From Hanleya hanleyi (lineage: Eukaryota; Mollusca; Polyplacophora; Lepidopleurida; Hanleyidae), in the NCBI GenBank assembly GCA_036873755.1, contig JAVTVY010017392.1:434001-498000 (forward strand): 64,000 nucleotides of DNA, read 5' to 3'. Numbering within the stretch: position 1 is the first letter of the stretch; every line of letters begins with the position of its first letter. Below, in pieces: positions 1-11,060 of the stretch. The notes beneath the pieces are model-generated. The model searched no databases. It was not told the DNA's origin and was given only the letters and a program-made list of their open reading frames with translations. The position numbers and the translations under genes are program-made.

Positions 1-1790
1 CAATTTCTACAACCGCAATTGACCCCAATCACTGAGCCGTCTCGTGAGAATGAGCATGGACAAAAAGGTGCAACATTAATTATTTCGGATGAAGTCTGTG
101 TTGGATCTCCTTCTGTGGTATGTTTCATATCCATTTGCTGGCGTCTTATAACATCTATTAGCAATATTGGTTTCTTGTCGATGTGTAAATGTTCTGGATT
201 GTCGATATAGCCAAGCGATATGTTAGTAATAGTAGCCGACTGGAATAACGATAGAACATTAGAACATTCCAATAAACTTTTGTGTCACGACATCATAGTA
301 CTTCAACGAACAAATTGATTATAAACAAGGATGGGGAACATCCGGTATCGAAGTGTAATAATCACCGAGCAATGCGGCTTCCTAGAAACAAGCTCCATAG
401 AAACAGCTGTGAATCGCTTAATGACTTCCAGTTTTATAACATTTGATTAGTCAATTTAGATTTTCAAATGAATATCCGGCATATCCAATGGCTTGTGAAC
501 AAAATTGGAAGGAAATCAAGCCTATCAGGAAGTTTCTCTAAAAGTTTATAACCCGGAAACCAGATGCTTCCTATAATTTATCATACATTCTTTGCATAAA
601 GAAACAATTCAATGCAAAAATATAATAACCGACTCCAGCGCTCGATGGGGGGACGACTCTGCATACTATACGTAGCTGGTCTCTCAAATGAATTCCACCA
701 CAAAATACAGTTCTCATGATATTTTATTAGTTGTTGTCAAATGTATATGTCGGAGCAGTTTGATCGGCTCAGTTTTCTCTCCCAAGATCCATTTAGATGA
801 CTCTTGACTGATTGAGAACCATGAATAGCAGTAGATATTTTGCCTAATATTAGATACTTTTTCAATACAAATACTTGACGACGGTGAAGGCTGAATGACC
901 TCGCTTATGAATTTCGCTTATAACAATATGATCAACACAACCGCTAGCGTTCTCACAGCGGACGAAACAGTTAAAAATGCATTATAATTTCAATATATCC
1001 TTTTCACTTCATATGATGCTGAACCCACACATTGCATGGTAAAATATATTGATTGATATTGTGACAAAGAACGTCGAAGTCGAAGTGTTCCCCACGCTCT
1101 ATTCCTGTGCCCTCTGCTACCTTCCACAGGTTCTCTTCGATCCACTTCATCCTCTTGAACTCTGCTCTTACCTAAGGATGTATAACACTCTATCTTCCTC
1201 AAAGATGCATCCATTAATCGCTACCCGACAACTGAAGCCACTGCTTGGATTCCACTGACTATCAATTTTGGAACACGACACCTGCGACGCCTACGAAAAA
1301 ATATAGAAGCTTCGATCAGCAAATAAATTATATTTCTCGGCAACGATGCCTGAAATTACACTACGGTAACAGCTCACTTGACTCTTCATGGAGACGATTC
1401 ATGTTTAGCCCATTGTCTGAAGCCCAAATAATTATTCAAGTGTGCGATCACACATCCGCATTAACCCACATTTGGGAAGCAACAACGAAAATGCGGTGTC
1501 AATAATAACGATAATGTAGAGTTGAGCAATCGCAGGAATGCTACGCGTATCTATCATCTATATTATCTATCGGCTTTATAAATTAGTACCGTATATCGCC
1601 CTCTGTCTATAACTATTCCTATCCAAGAGACATTGATCTTCTGGTTTGTATAATACGGCTGTTATCTCAGCAAGAAAACTTGGCCAAATATCGATTTTCC
1701 GGAATCTGTGCGAGAAAAATCAGAAACGGTAGTGTGCAGTTTGATCAACCCAGATCTCAGTTTCTGATCTGTTTCTCTTCTTGGCGTTAC
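1..1790. other. No recognisable gene
   Basis: I see nothing I can name here. Reading frames are short (under 90 codons), overlap on both strands and show no conserved motif, so I treat them as chance. Composition is AT-rich non-coding DNA. Confidence 0.6.
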
Positions 1791-1794
1791 TGTA

Positions 1795-2470
1795 ATAGAT
1801 CCTAGTGATGAGTCTATCAAAGCTTTCCTCTACTGTGATAGAAGAGGCATCATAGACAGAGACCATATGCCTACGGGTATTCGAGTAACTATTCTATCAG
1901 GGTATATATTGAGAAATCATTGAAGAGGTGGGCCATTCGTGATCTCTGTAAATTGTAATACCCGACGATTTACTGAGATAAAATATGGAGGCATCAGGTA
2001 TAGAAATCACAAGCCTACGGGTACTCAAGTAACAGTTCTATCACTGAAGTATCATAGAACAAGTGGGACATCCGTGATTACACCAAACATATGGGAGGTA
2101 GCACGAGCAGAGATCATAAGCCTTCGGGTACTCGAGGAACAGATCTATCATTGATGTATCATAGAAAAAGGTGGGCCTCCCTTATCTCAGCGAAGTACAA
2201 TACCCGACGATCTCCTGACATAACACATGGGTGGCAGCACGGACGGATATCCTAGGTCTACATGCACTCGAGTAACTTCTATCATTGATGTATCATAGAA
2301 TTGGGATATCTCAGATCTCAGCAAAGTGCATACCTTGCGATCTCCTGAGATAACATTTGGGAGGCAGCACAGAAAGAGGTTATAAGACCAGACATACATA
2401 CTAGACGTAACACTTCTATTCCGATATCCACTGATGTATCATTACAGAGGTATCTCCGTCATTTGATTGC
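1795..2470. repeat. ~140-bp diverged tandem repeat (about 5 units)
   Basis: Blocks recur every ~105-145 bp: a GGTGGGCCATCCGTGATCTC-like block, ATACCCGACGATCTCCTGAG, GGGAGGCAGCACG, CCTACGGGTACTCGAGTAAC and TGATGTATCATAGAA. Units have drifted and some are partial. The last unit (about 2306-2480) reappears at 9948-10125, where it leads straight into sequence that here lies beyond the PLE insertion. That suggests the satellite was part of the ancestral locus before the PLE arrived. Confidence 0.8.
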
Positions 2471-2583
2471 GAATGTTCCCAGGCAAAAAACACAATCATC
2501 TCGTTTTAATGAAGTTTGTACGGTCCCCAGCCTGGGTTATGCAGTAATAGGCGAAAGTAAGAAACATAGCATCAAAGCACTTG

Positions 2584-2933
2584 AATTACAAGCGTCTAGT
2601 CCGTCATTCATAATCCAGCCGTCGTCCATTAGAGAATATCCGCGTCCATAATCCAAAGACCTATTCCATTTCCATATAACAGTATTAGCACCAAATTCAA
2701 AAAGACAAAAGTATACCTAAACATAGGCTTGTTTCCTGCAAGAGAGAAGCGGTCAACAGTTTTCAATGATGCCGGCACGACATCATGATGTTCCAAAATA
2801 TCAAATCCGTATCGCTGATCAGTATTCTTAATCCATAATATTCGTTATAGAGTCGTCATCTAAAAATGATGTACCTCAGTCACGCTTTGATTGTGACTGT
2901 TCATATGAGTACCATGAAGATCTTGAAGTACAT
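2584..2933 (-). repeat. Left inverted arm: PLE 3'UTR in reverse orientation
   Basis: It starts AATTACAAGCGTCTAGTCCG, the reverse complement of the end of the element near 6009, and stays complementary until the block corresponding to position 5660. In one stretch (the TTTGTCTTT block near 2700) it resembles the reverse PLE copy at 17257 more than its own right arm, where that block is shortened. It may therefore be a separate 5'-truncated insertion rather than a true terminal repeat made during this element's own integration. Confidence 0.8.
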
Positions 2934-3049
2934 GTCTCACGTGTCCACTCTTTAATACTTCAGCTTCATTTAGTTCCACGTTAACTGGTAACTCATATTC
3001 TGTTAACTCGTATGTTGATCTTAGTTGTTCTACTACAAACTGTATTTAA

Positions 3050-5611
3050 TTAGTTTACTGTAAGAAGTGTGGTCAACAGTATGTTGGCAAGACCACCCAA
3101 AGACTCCATCTTAGGGTGAACGGTCACAGAAAATCCGTTAGGAAAAAGCAATTGCTTAAAGGTAGGCATTTTTCTGGACCCGACCACGGCTGGGATAACT
3201 TTAGTATTCAGATCCTAGACGTCGTCTATCCATCTACTAAAGATTCCCCTTTTGGATTTGAGAGAAAAATTCGACAGAGGGAATTATTCTGGATGCTAGA
3301 ACTTGGGTCAGTGTTTCCGTTTGGTTTAAATGATAATGTCAGTGGGTTCGGCAATGCTACAAACCGCCGTTCAAATATATCCAACATTACCCAACTATTT
3401 AAACCCCATCAACGGAGACATCGCAGCCATGGTTGGCGAAAGTTTAATAGTTCGATGATTCACGATCATATCACTTTAAATTACTTAGTGGGTTTAACTA
3501 ACACACCAATAGTATACATAGCTTACGTACAGTTCTGTATGCGTTACCTCTGAGGGCTTTAGATCAAATAGCCAGAGATATACAACAATCTGCGTCTTCA
3601 GGAAATATAATACCATCAAAAATCATTAAAGTATGTCAAGATATAGCGTATTTTCGGTTGTATCGTCCAGTGAACATAATCGAAACCTCTCAAGATCGGC
3701 TTTTCTTGAAACTCAACTACTTAGATAAAGGACTGGACATCATTAATTTACCTCGAATCCTGAATGATCCAGAGGCACGCAACGCTGTACCAAACTATTT
3801 TAAGTTCACAGAACCTCCTTGCATTTCATATAAGTACACTAAATCTATAGCCACCAAACTATTCAATTACTCCAATACTGTCCAGGAGTTTGAACTTATA
3901 CACGTCAGGAGGCTATAGTTGTGATTGTAAATCGTCGAACTTTATCTATACACCATGCAAACATATTGTGACTGGTGACCTTGATGTGGTGAGTGATAAG
4001 GATCTGAAATTACTCCTGATGAAGGGACCTAAATATAGAGAGCCAAGAAGAATAGATCTGAAGGCCGACCAGAAGATAGTCCTGTCTGCATTGGAACAGT
4101 ACGTTATTGATTGGTCTAAGCGAGAAAAAGTTGAACCTACAGTACTCGCTGATTGGCTGGACCTCACCAAGAGCAAGGTCGTTGAAACAATCCGCCATAT
4201 TGACAGAAGTAATCTTCCCCAAGCAAAACAAGTTCTGAGAAACCTCAATTCGCAAGAAGTTCTAGCAAATCTCCAGAGTAAATTCGTCATAGTCCCAGCA
4301 GACAAAGCTCCGAATAATATAATATTCATATGTAAATATTACTATTACCAGGTGCTGGTTAAAGAATTGAGTGTAGACATATTTTCATCAAATACGTCTA
4401 CTTACTCCCAAACTGCATTTACTCTGGAAGATTTATTTAACAATCACAAAAAGTTTCTCAGGGAAAGAGGTATTTGTCTTCCAACCAATCATAACGACAT
4501 ACCAAAAATATACTGGACTCCCAAAATGCATAAATCACCATACAAAGCTAGATTCATAGCTGGTTCTAGAAGCTGCACCACCAAGCTTCTTTCAACCCTA
4601 TTGACGAGGGCCCTTCAGGAGGTAAAAGCATTTTGGGAAAGGTATTGCGCCACTATTTCTAAGAACTCTGGCGTTGAATGTATGTGGATATTGAAAAACT
4701 CAAAATGTCTTACGGAAGAACTTGATGCTAAAGGTCACATACCGTACAGACATGTATCCACATGGGATTTCTCGACTCTCTATACTACAATCCCTCATCA
4801 GGACCTTATTGACCGTCTAAGTTCATTAATAGTATCTGTGTTCAAGAAAACTGATCGTAGATATATTAATGTCGGAAGCCATAAAGCATTCTTTAGCTCG
4901 ACTACATACAAGAGATATCATTCATGGGATGTTTCTTTGTTTATAGAGTTGCTTGAATTTCTCATTAAAAATATCTATGTGAAATTTGGCAACACAATAT
5001 ATCAGCAGCATATAGGTATTCCAATGGGTACTAATTGTGCACCCCTGTTGGCTGACCTGTATCTGTTCTCTTATGAATATGACTATATGCAGGCGCTTTC
5101 AAAAACCGATCCATTCAAAGCCCGTTCCTTCTCATTCACCAAACGCTATATAGACGATCTTCTCGCTGTGGATAATCGCTATATAAATGACGCAGTGAAG
5201 GATATATATCCACCTTCACTGGATTTGAAGGAAACTACAGATAGCCCTACAGGCACATCTTATTTAGATCTCTATCTCTATAAAAATGAAGCGGGCATTC
5301 TCTCTCGTCGACTTTATGACAAAAGAGATGATTACAATTTCGACATCGTAAACTATCCCTTTCTGGATAGTAATATTCCAGTGGGACCTGCATATGGCGT
5401 ATACATATCTCGCTTAGTAGCATTTGCTAGATCCTGTGTTATATGTGATGATTTTAATCAACGTCACAAAACATTGTTGCAGAAACTTATAAAACAGGGC
5501 TATTCCACCAAGCGCCTCCACTCAAAGTTTCTCAAATTTGGCGATACATATCGCATGCTGATAGCAAAATACGAACGTAGCGTGCAAGATCTATGGCGCT
5601 ACGTTTCGTAA
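3050..5611 (+). pseudogene. PLE polyprotein: N-terminal GIY-YIG endonuclease plus RT, two frame breaks
   Basis: Frame 2 opens at 3050 after a TAA at 3047, with no ATG visible. It reads VYCKKCGQQYVGKT, matching PLE GIY-YIG domains with their Cys pair, then R..L..R and NGHR. It continues to an ERKIRQRELFWMLELGSVFP block holding the presumed catalytic Glu, then PFGLND. Near 3535-3545 the coherent reading moves to frame 1 (ALPLRALDQIAR) until about 3890, where it returns to frame 2. Both breaks look like single-base indels, because the alternative frames end at once (stops at 3551 and 3916). The usual PLE product is one polyprotein of about 800 residues that nicks target DNA and copies its RNA by target-primed reverse transcription. 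I do not see an intact start, so the 5' end may be missing. Confidence 0.8.
3890..5611 (+). CDS. PLE reverse transcriptase core (573 codons, open)
   Basis: This is the longest open frame of the element. It begins with a possible metal-binding C-D-C...C-K-H block followed by IVTGDL and, a little later, GPKYREPR, features I associate with the region before the PLE RT. RT motifs follow: WTPKMHK with ARFIAGSR; motif A DFSTLYTTIPH near 4768; motif B GIPMGTNCAPLLADLYL near 5015; motif C RYIDDLL near 5144 with both Asp present; then SYLDLYLY and a conserved C-terminal PAYGVYISRLVAFAR. It ends VQDLWRYVS with TAA. The ATG at 3890 is only where the last frame break lands and is not a natural start. All catalytic aspartates are intact, so the RT decayed later than, or independently of, the upstream frame breaks. 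Confidence 0.85.
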   Translation: MNLYTSGGYSCDCKSSNFIYTPCKHIVTGDLDVVSDKDLKLLLMKGPKYREPRRIDLKADQKIVLSALEQYVIDWSKREKVEPTVLADWLDLTKSKVVETIRHIDRSNLPQAKQVLRNLNSQEVLANLQSKFVIVPADKAPNNIIFICKYYYYQVLVKELSVDIFSSNTSTYSQTAFTLEDLFNNHKKFLRERGICLPTNHNDIPKIYWTPKMHKSPYKARFIAGSRSCTTKLLSTLLTRALQEVKAFWERYCATISKNSGVECMWILKNSKCLTEELDAKGHIPYRHVSTWDFSTLYTTIPHQDLIDRLSSLIVSVFKKTDRRYINVGSHKAFFSSTTYKRYHSWDVSLFIELLEFLIKNIYVKFGNTIYQQHIGIPMGTNCAPLLADLYLFSYEYDYMQALSKTDPFKARSFSFTKRYIDDLLAVDNRYINDAVKDIYPPSLDLKETTDSPTGTSYLDLYLYKNEAGILSRRLYDKRDDYNFDIVNYPFLDSNIPVGPAYGVYISRLVAFARSCVICDDFNQRHKTLLQKLIKQGYSTKRLHSKFLKFGDTYRMLIAKYERSVQDLWRYVS

Positions 5612-6009
5612 CTTGTGTCTAATTCCGCTTAACCCGGGGCTAGGGGCCGTATGACCCCATGTACTTCAAGATCCTCATGGTACTCATATGAACAGTCACA
5701 ATCAAAGCGTGACTGAGATACATCATTCTTTAGATGACGACTTTACAACGAATATTATGGATTAAGAATACTGATCAGCGATACGGATTTGATATTTTTG
5801 GAACATCATGATGTCTTGCCGGCATCATTGAAAACTGTTGACGGCTTCTCTCTTGCAGGAAACAAGCCTATGTTTATGTATACTATGAATTTTTGAATTT
5901 GGTGCTAATACTGTTATGTGGAAAATGGAATAGGTCTTTGGATTATGGACGCGTATATTCTCTAACGGACGACGGCTGGGTTATGAATGACGGACTAGAC
6001 GCTTGTAAT
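5612..6009 (+). repeat. PLE 3'UTR and right inverted arm
   Basis: It follows the RT stop codon directly. It includes CCCGGGGCTAGGGG near 5634 and runs to GCTTGTAATT near 6009. It is shared with 9340-9745 (+) and 17257-17657 (-), which defines the 3' end of the family. The last ~345 bp pair with the left arm at 2584-2933. Confidence 0.8.
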
Positions 6010-6700
6010 TTGCTATCAATATGTGATATTTATCACCAAATTTTGTGAACTTTAATTGACGGCCCTTGAAGTTTTAGCCTTGTTGAATCAGTTTCTTTCA
6101 GAAAATTAAGAAAGTTATGACGAGATTTTTACGTCATATGTAGGATCTTCCATGATACTACTTTCCAGGAAGGAATAATTAACAATATAAAAAATTAATT
6201 GATCTCCGTTGTCCTAAATTCAGCGTGATGGAAAGCCCTTTTCACTTGTGTTAGTCATTGGTAGTTTCTTTCAATCCAGCGACGGTGGGTGCATATACTT
6301 CACGGCTTCACCTATATATGGATTATGTCAAGGAACGAAATCATTTAAAAACATTTGGTAAAGGAAAAGGAACAAGCTTTGAAATTATCTCCTTTTAACT
6401 GCAGTTTCTGCATATGGTTTTGTTCAGATATAGGTCAGCTAAAACAGGTGTTTATATTATTTTGGGGAACGTTTTTCAAATTTATAAACACAAATGATAT
6501 TTTTGAAAAATTCAAACAACTCCATCGACAAAGAAATACATGTATACTATTTATGATATCTCTTACAACTGAAGGGAGTTTTACGACTAAAGCAATTTTC
6601 CTTATCAACGAGATCAGTTTTCCTTATCAACGAGAGTACGTTATCAATTAATTGACGTAGTCTGTAAGGAATTGTCGCGTTCATATCCCCAAATATCCAC
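6010..6700 (-). pseudogene. Old, diverged PLE RT relic in reverse orientation
   Basis: Read on the minus strand, this matches the neighbouring PLE RT piece by piece and in order. Positions 6640-6690 match the region after motif A, with an AAGAAAACTGATC-like block. Positions 6420-6440 match the motif B block LADLYL. Positions 6225-6330 match the VKDIYPPSLDLKETT coding block. Positions 6119-6225 match the RRLYDKRDD to YGVYIS coding block. Positions 6010-6105 match the C-terminal block. Many indels remove any long frame. It abuts the 3' end of the plus-strand PLE almost exactly, giving a tail-to-tail pair. The paralogue at 10142-10710 is the same relic. Confidence 0.65.
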
Positions 6701-8810
6701 AGGACTCCAAAATCCAAACTGGCACAGCATTAAAATATATAATACCTAGATTCCCGTAAGAGAGAAGCGACGAGCAGTTTTTAACGATGGTAGTTTTCAG
6801 TGATACCCGACTGAAAGACTGCCTCAACCAACCCCATTCAACACAGAAGAACGCATATGAGTGCAGTGTCAAAGATATTGTCGTAAAGCAGTACACTTTA
6901 TATATCTTGGTCTTGTGTGTATAAATGTTGTTTGAATTCCCAAAATCACCTATATGAATCGTTAACTGGTAAGGTATGGCATGTCCATTGGTTGTGGTAG
7001 GCAAGTTCTTTTGTATATAGATGTTGTTCAAATGTGGGAATTGTTTACTGGTGAGATGTGACAGGTCCATTTGTATCGGTGAGAATCGTCGTGTATCTGT
7101 AAGTGTTTGTCATGTGCCTGAAATCACTTATGTGAATGGTTCATTTATGTCTGTGTATATAAATGTTTGAATGCATGGCATTACCGCCAGTGTATGGTTC
7201 TTTAGTAAGATATGCCATGTCCAAAGATTCTGGTAGCTTTATCTTATAGTGCATATAAATGTTTGACTGCCTGTAATCACCCATGTGGATGTTATGTGAC
7301 AGAGTTCACTGATTCTCTTGGGCTTATTCTTGTGTGTATACTTCTTTAAATGTCAGAAAGATTACAGAATAAACTGTCCGAATATGTTACAGGACGATCT
7401 ATTTGATCGTGTGAGACAGGAGTGTTTAAAACTGGTCTAATTTGGAGGATGAGAGCATGGATTTCACATGGTTGTTTAGTCGCTTTATACAGTCTCTGGT
7501 TAGTTGTTTCATTTCGATAGGACTTTAATGTCATTAGGTAGAAATTAATATTGATCGTCGGTATATAGTTGAAATTTTACTGCACGCTACGTTACATTTC
7601 TCTCTCCCCCCCTTCTCTCTTATGATTGATGGATGAGGGAATTGTTCATGGACCATGGCTGGCTACTGTGAATTTGCATCATGATGATCTGATGTTTAAA
7701 TCCATTGCACTAAAAGCGCTCAGTGAAAAATAATTCGCATGAGATTTGTTATTGTTTTATGTGTTACATACTCGACTGATTGATACTGCTCATCAGAACA
7801 CCATCACATAACGCGGTCTGAAGTTCTTACTCACAATAGCAGTCTGTAAACTGAATCACTGACAGTATGAGCCCCACCTCGGTAACATATACTAGTCATC
7901 TGATCATGTACAGGGAATAAATATGGGGACCAGTGGTCAACATATATGGTGAACAACTGAGAGATGACAGGTATTAGTGGTGGAGATGTATAACGACGTG
8001 AACTACAACTATGAAAGGAAATAGGCGAGAAAAAATGCACTTCTATTTATTATTGTGTCGCAACCATACCTAGGATTCTGTATACAACAGTTTCAGTGTC
8101 CGAATGGGATGATGTAGAACGTAGAATGGCTATTTGTTATCTTCACTTCTCAACATCGGAAATTCGCTCTTTTGACGTAAATTGTTTGCAAAGAAAATTC
8201 TAAATGAAATACAGACGGTAATTCTTCAACAAAAGAAATTCAGTAATTAAACGTGAACCGGTTGAGACATATAGTACATGGCTAAAGCATGAAAGCGGGA
8301 AAAAGAGAACTAGCTACATTCTGGGGTGCAGGAGTGTGAGAAATCCTGGCAGAATTGTCATTTTATCTTCTTTCATCCAACTTTATGGCAGCTCATGAAG
8401 AAACTTACACACGTGTTGTTTTTCCGAAATACCGTAAACTAGTGTGCCAAATTAGCGAAACATCTGCTCTTCTAGATTCTAGATGACTGTCAAGTAACCA
8501 CTCTACTCATAATGCCCCAGCTGCAAATGTTTCAATGTGTAGGAAAAAGACATTTGACTGAGACAATTTCTGTACAATATTTTGCCTAAAGGTACCTACC
8601 AGAGTTTTCATATAATTGTGTAACAGTTTATAGTGCACAGACAGTGCATTTGGAGCTGTAAAATTTCCTCATTGTGAAGACTGCTCAAAAATCCAAAACA
8701 GCCAACTCTGATCAACACACCTACTTGTTGATTCACCAGACTGAGTTTCGCACTATATCTAGTGGTACTACATGTATGTCCAGTTTTTTTTCTTGGTTTC
8801 TGAGCGAAAT
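6119..8810. repeat. Duplicated block, copy A
   Basis: It aligns collinearly with 10142-14092 at high identity. Shared landmarks include the PLE relic, the GTGTATATAAATGTT repeats, AGAGCATGGATTTCACATGG (7451 and 12717), GGACCATGGCTGGCTACT (7649 and 12920) and GAGCCCCACCTCGGTAAC (7869 and 13136). Copy B differs by a 1.2-kb transposon insertion. I see no intact gene in the block; both strands carry only short frames. Confidence 0.85.
6900..7360. repeat. ~105-bp tandem repeat (about 4-5 units)
   Basis: Units share TGTGTATATAAATGTTTGAATGC-like, CCTGAAATCACC, ATGTGAATGGTT and GTAAGGTATGCCATGTCC blocks. The corresponding stretch in copy B is 10910-11055 plus 12246-12590, interrupted by the transposon at 11061-12245. 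Confidence 0.75.
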
Positions 8811-9021
8811 GATATGTTGAACATTTACAGAACCAAATAATGGAATTCGAGAGGAGAAGGATAGGCAGGTGAATGAGGAGAAGTAGCAGCCGTAGTCTGA
8901 TTTTTTTTCTTTTTAAGTGCTACGGGCTCGCATTGGATATGATACTGTTACTCTACATCCAATCTCTAGTCTCTAATGTTTATGTTAAGTTCGCCTCATG
9001 CCATTGAGGTGTTAAAAATTC
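8811..9021. other. Spacer, nothing recognised
   Basis: A short AT-rich stretch between the end of duplicated copy A and the truncated PLE. No motif stands out apart from a T-run near 8903. Confidence 0.5.
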
Positions 9022-9745
9022 ATTAAAAATGAAGCGGGCCTTCTCTCTCGTCGACTGTATGACAAAAGAGATGATTACAATTTCGACATCGTAAACTATC
9101 CCTTTCTGGACAGTAATATTCCAGTGGGACCTGCATATGGCGTATACATATCACGCCTAGTAGCATTTGCTAGATCCTATGTTAAATGTGACGAGTTTAA
9201 TCAACGTTACAAAACATTATTGCAGAAACTTATAAAACAGGGCTACACCACCAAGCGCGTCAACTCAATGTTTCTCAAATTTCGCATGCTGATAGCAAAA
9301 TACGAGCGTAGCGTGCAAGATCTATGGCGTTACGTTTCGTAACTTGTGTCCAATTCCGCTTAACCCGGGGCTAGGGGTCGTATGAACCCATGTACTTCAA
9401 TATCCTCATGGTACTCATATGAACAGTCGCAATCAAAGCGTGACTGAGATACATCATTCTTTAGATGACGACTTTACAACGAATATTATGGATTAAGAAT
9501 ACTGATCAACGATACGGATTTGATATTTTTGGAACATCATGATGTCTTGCCGGCATCATTGAAAACTGTTGACCGCTTCTTTCTTGCAGGAAACAATCCT
9601 ATGTTTATGTATACTATGATTGTCTTTTTGAATTTGGTGCTGATACTGTTATATGGAATATGGAATAGGTCTTTGGATTATGGACGCGGATATTCTCTAA
9701 TGGACTACGGCTGAATTATGACTGACGGACCAGACGCTTGTAATC
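9022..9745 (+). mobile_element. 5'-truncated PLE copy
   Basis: It begins at the coding block around NEAG[I]LSRRLYDKRDD and runs through the RT C-terminus to the shared 3' UTR end. It is a 5'-truncated copy, as expected from incomplete target-primed reverse transcription. Its frame stays open to WRYVS apart from a one-codon loss near the start. Near 9282 it lacks the 12 bp encoding G-D-T-Y, an in-frame deletion relative to 5541. It is closely similar to the copy ending at 6009 but carries private substitutions. Confidence 0.85.
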
Positions 9746-9947
9746 ATATAAGAAGTGAGATGGAGCGATATGCAAGAGATGGGAAAAATTGATGACGTTT
9801 GGTGACTAAAAAGCAACCATATGACTCTACAGGAAAGTATTTCTTCGACACCTAACATTCTGACTCTAGAATACGGTGTATTCTCGGACGTAGCATTAGT
9901 ATCTCACTCGCGCTTTTTTTTTAAAGTTAATAAATCCCGAGTCGCGG
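9746..9947. other. Spacer, nothing recognised
   Basis: About 200 bp with no match to the rest of the window that I can see, apart from low-complexity T-rich sequence near 9915. Confidence 0.4.
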
Positions 9948-10125
9948 GATATCCCTGATCTCAGCAAAGTGCATACCTTGCGATCTCATGAGAAAAAAAT
10001 TGGGAGGCAGCACGGTAAGAAATCATAAACCTTGACGTACTGGAGTAACAGTTCTATTCCGTTATCCATTTATGTATCATTAGAGAAATATCTCCGTCAT
10101 TTGATTGCGAATGTTCCCAGGGAAA
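9948..10125. repeat. Satellite unit continuous with duplicated copy B
   Basis: It matches 2306-2480, sharing CAGCAAAGTGCATACCTTGC and ATTTGATTGCGAATGTTCCC. Here it runs directly into the PLE relic at 10142, whereas in copy A the plus-strand PLE separates the two. Confidence 0.8.
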
Positions 10126-10141
10126 ACGTATATGCTCCAAG

Positions 10142-10710
10142 GCGAGATTTTTACGCCATATGCAGGATCTTTCGGGATACTACTTTCCAGGAAGAAGTAA
10201 TTAACAATGTAAAAATTTAATTCATCTCTGTTGTTCTAAATTCAACGTGAGGGAAATCCCCTTTCACTGGTATGAGCCATTGGTAGTTTCTTTCAAATCC
10301 AGTCAAGGTGGATGCACATACTTCACGGCTTCACATATATACCGATTATGCCAAGGAAGAATGTCGTTTAAAAGCATTTGGTAAAGAGCAGGGACAGACT
10401 TTGAAATTATCTCCTTTTAATTGTCATGTTTGCATATGGCTTTGTGCAGATACAGGTCAGCCAAAACAGGTGAACAATTTGTGCATATAATATGTTGGGA
10501 AACGTTTTCAAATTTATAAACGCAGATGAAATTGATGAGAAATTCAAACAACTCCATCGACAAAGAAATATGCCATGTATGATATCCCTTATAACTGAAG
10601 CAATCTTTACGACTAAAGTAATATATCGGTGATCAGTTTTCTTTATCAACGAGAGTACCGTATCAATTAATTGAGGTAGTCTGCAAGGAATTGTCGCGTT
10701 CATATCCCCA
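10142..10710 (-). pseudogene. PLE RT relic, copy B
   Basis: This is the same reverse-oriented relic as 6119-6700. On the minus strand a short coherent stretch reads LIKKTDHRYI, and a later one LADLYL-like. These correspond to FKKTDRRYI and the motif B tail of the better PLE. Frames are broken throughout. Confidence 0.65.
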
Positions 10711-11060
10711 AATATCCACAGGACACCAAAATCCAAACTGGCACAGCATTAGAATATAAAATAACTAGATTCTCGTAAGAGAGAAGCAATGAGCAGTTTT
10801 CCACGATTGTAGTTTTCAGTGATACCCGAGTGGAAAACTGCCTCAACCAACCCCATTCAACCCAGTTTCGCAGACGAATGCATTTCAGTGCAGTGACGAA
10901 GATATTGTCGTAAAGCTGTGCACTTTATATATCTTGTTCTTGTGTATATAAATGTTGTTTGAATTCCCGAAATCACCTATCTGAATAGTTAACTGCTAAG
11001 GTATGGTATGTCCATTGGTTGTGATAGGCAAGTTCTTGTGTATATATATGTTGTTCATAT

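Larger units (their letters stand above)
2584..6009 (+). mobile_element. Penelope-like element, permuted (Naiad-like) type, with inverted terminal arms
   Basis: About 3.4 kb. In order it contains an inverted arm (2584-2933), a GIY-YIG endonuclease reading frame (from 3050), a Cys/His linker region (~3900-4010), a PLE reverse transcriptase (to 5611), and a 3' UTR whose last ~345 bp (about 5660-6009) is the reverse complement of the left arm. Endonuclease before RT is the reverse of classical Penelope order and matches the permuted PLE clade known as Naiad (family knowledge). The coding part is broken by two frame changes, so this copy is probably inactive. Shorter copies occur at 9022-9745 (+) and 17257-18043 (-), and older relics at 6010-6700 and 10142-10710 (-). 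Confidence 0.85.

Noticed and set aside
990..1505. Several overlapping short frames
   Set aside because: Three frames on two strands overlap with no codon or motif signal.
3946..4329. Minus-strand frames of 127 and 81 codons
   Set aside because: They lie opposite the PLE RT coding region and show no motif; they are shadows.
5612..6009. Hammerhead ribozyme in the PLE 3' UTR, known from some PLEs
   Set aside because: I looked for CTGANGA with a following GAAA in both orientations; only CTGATCAG occurs near 5772, and the rest of the core is missing.
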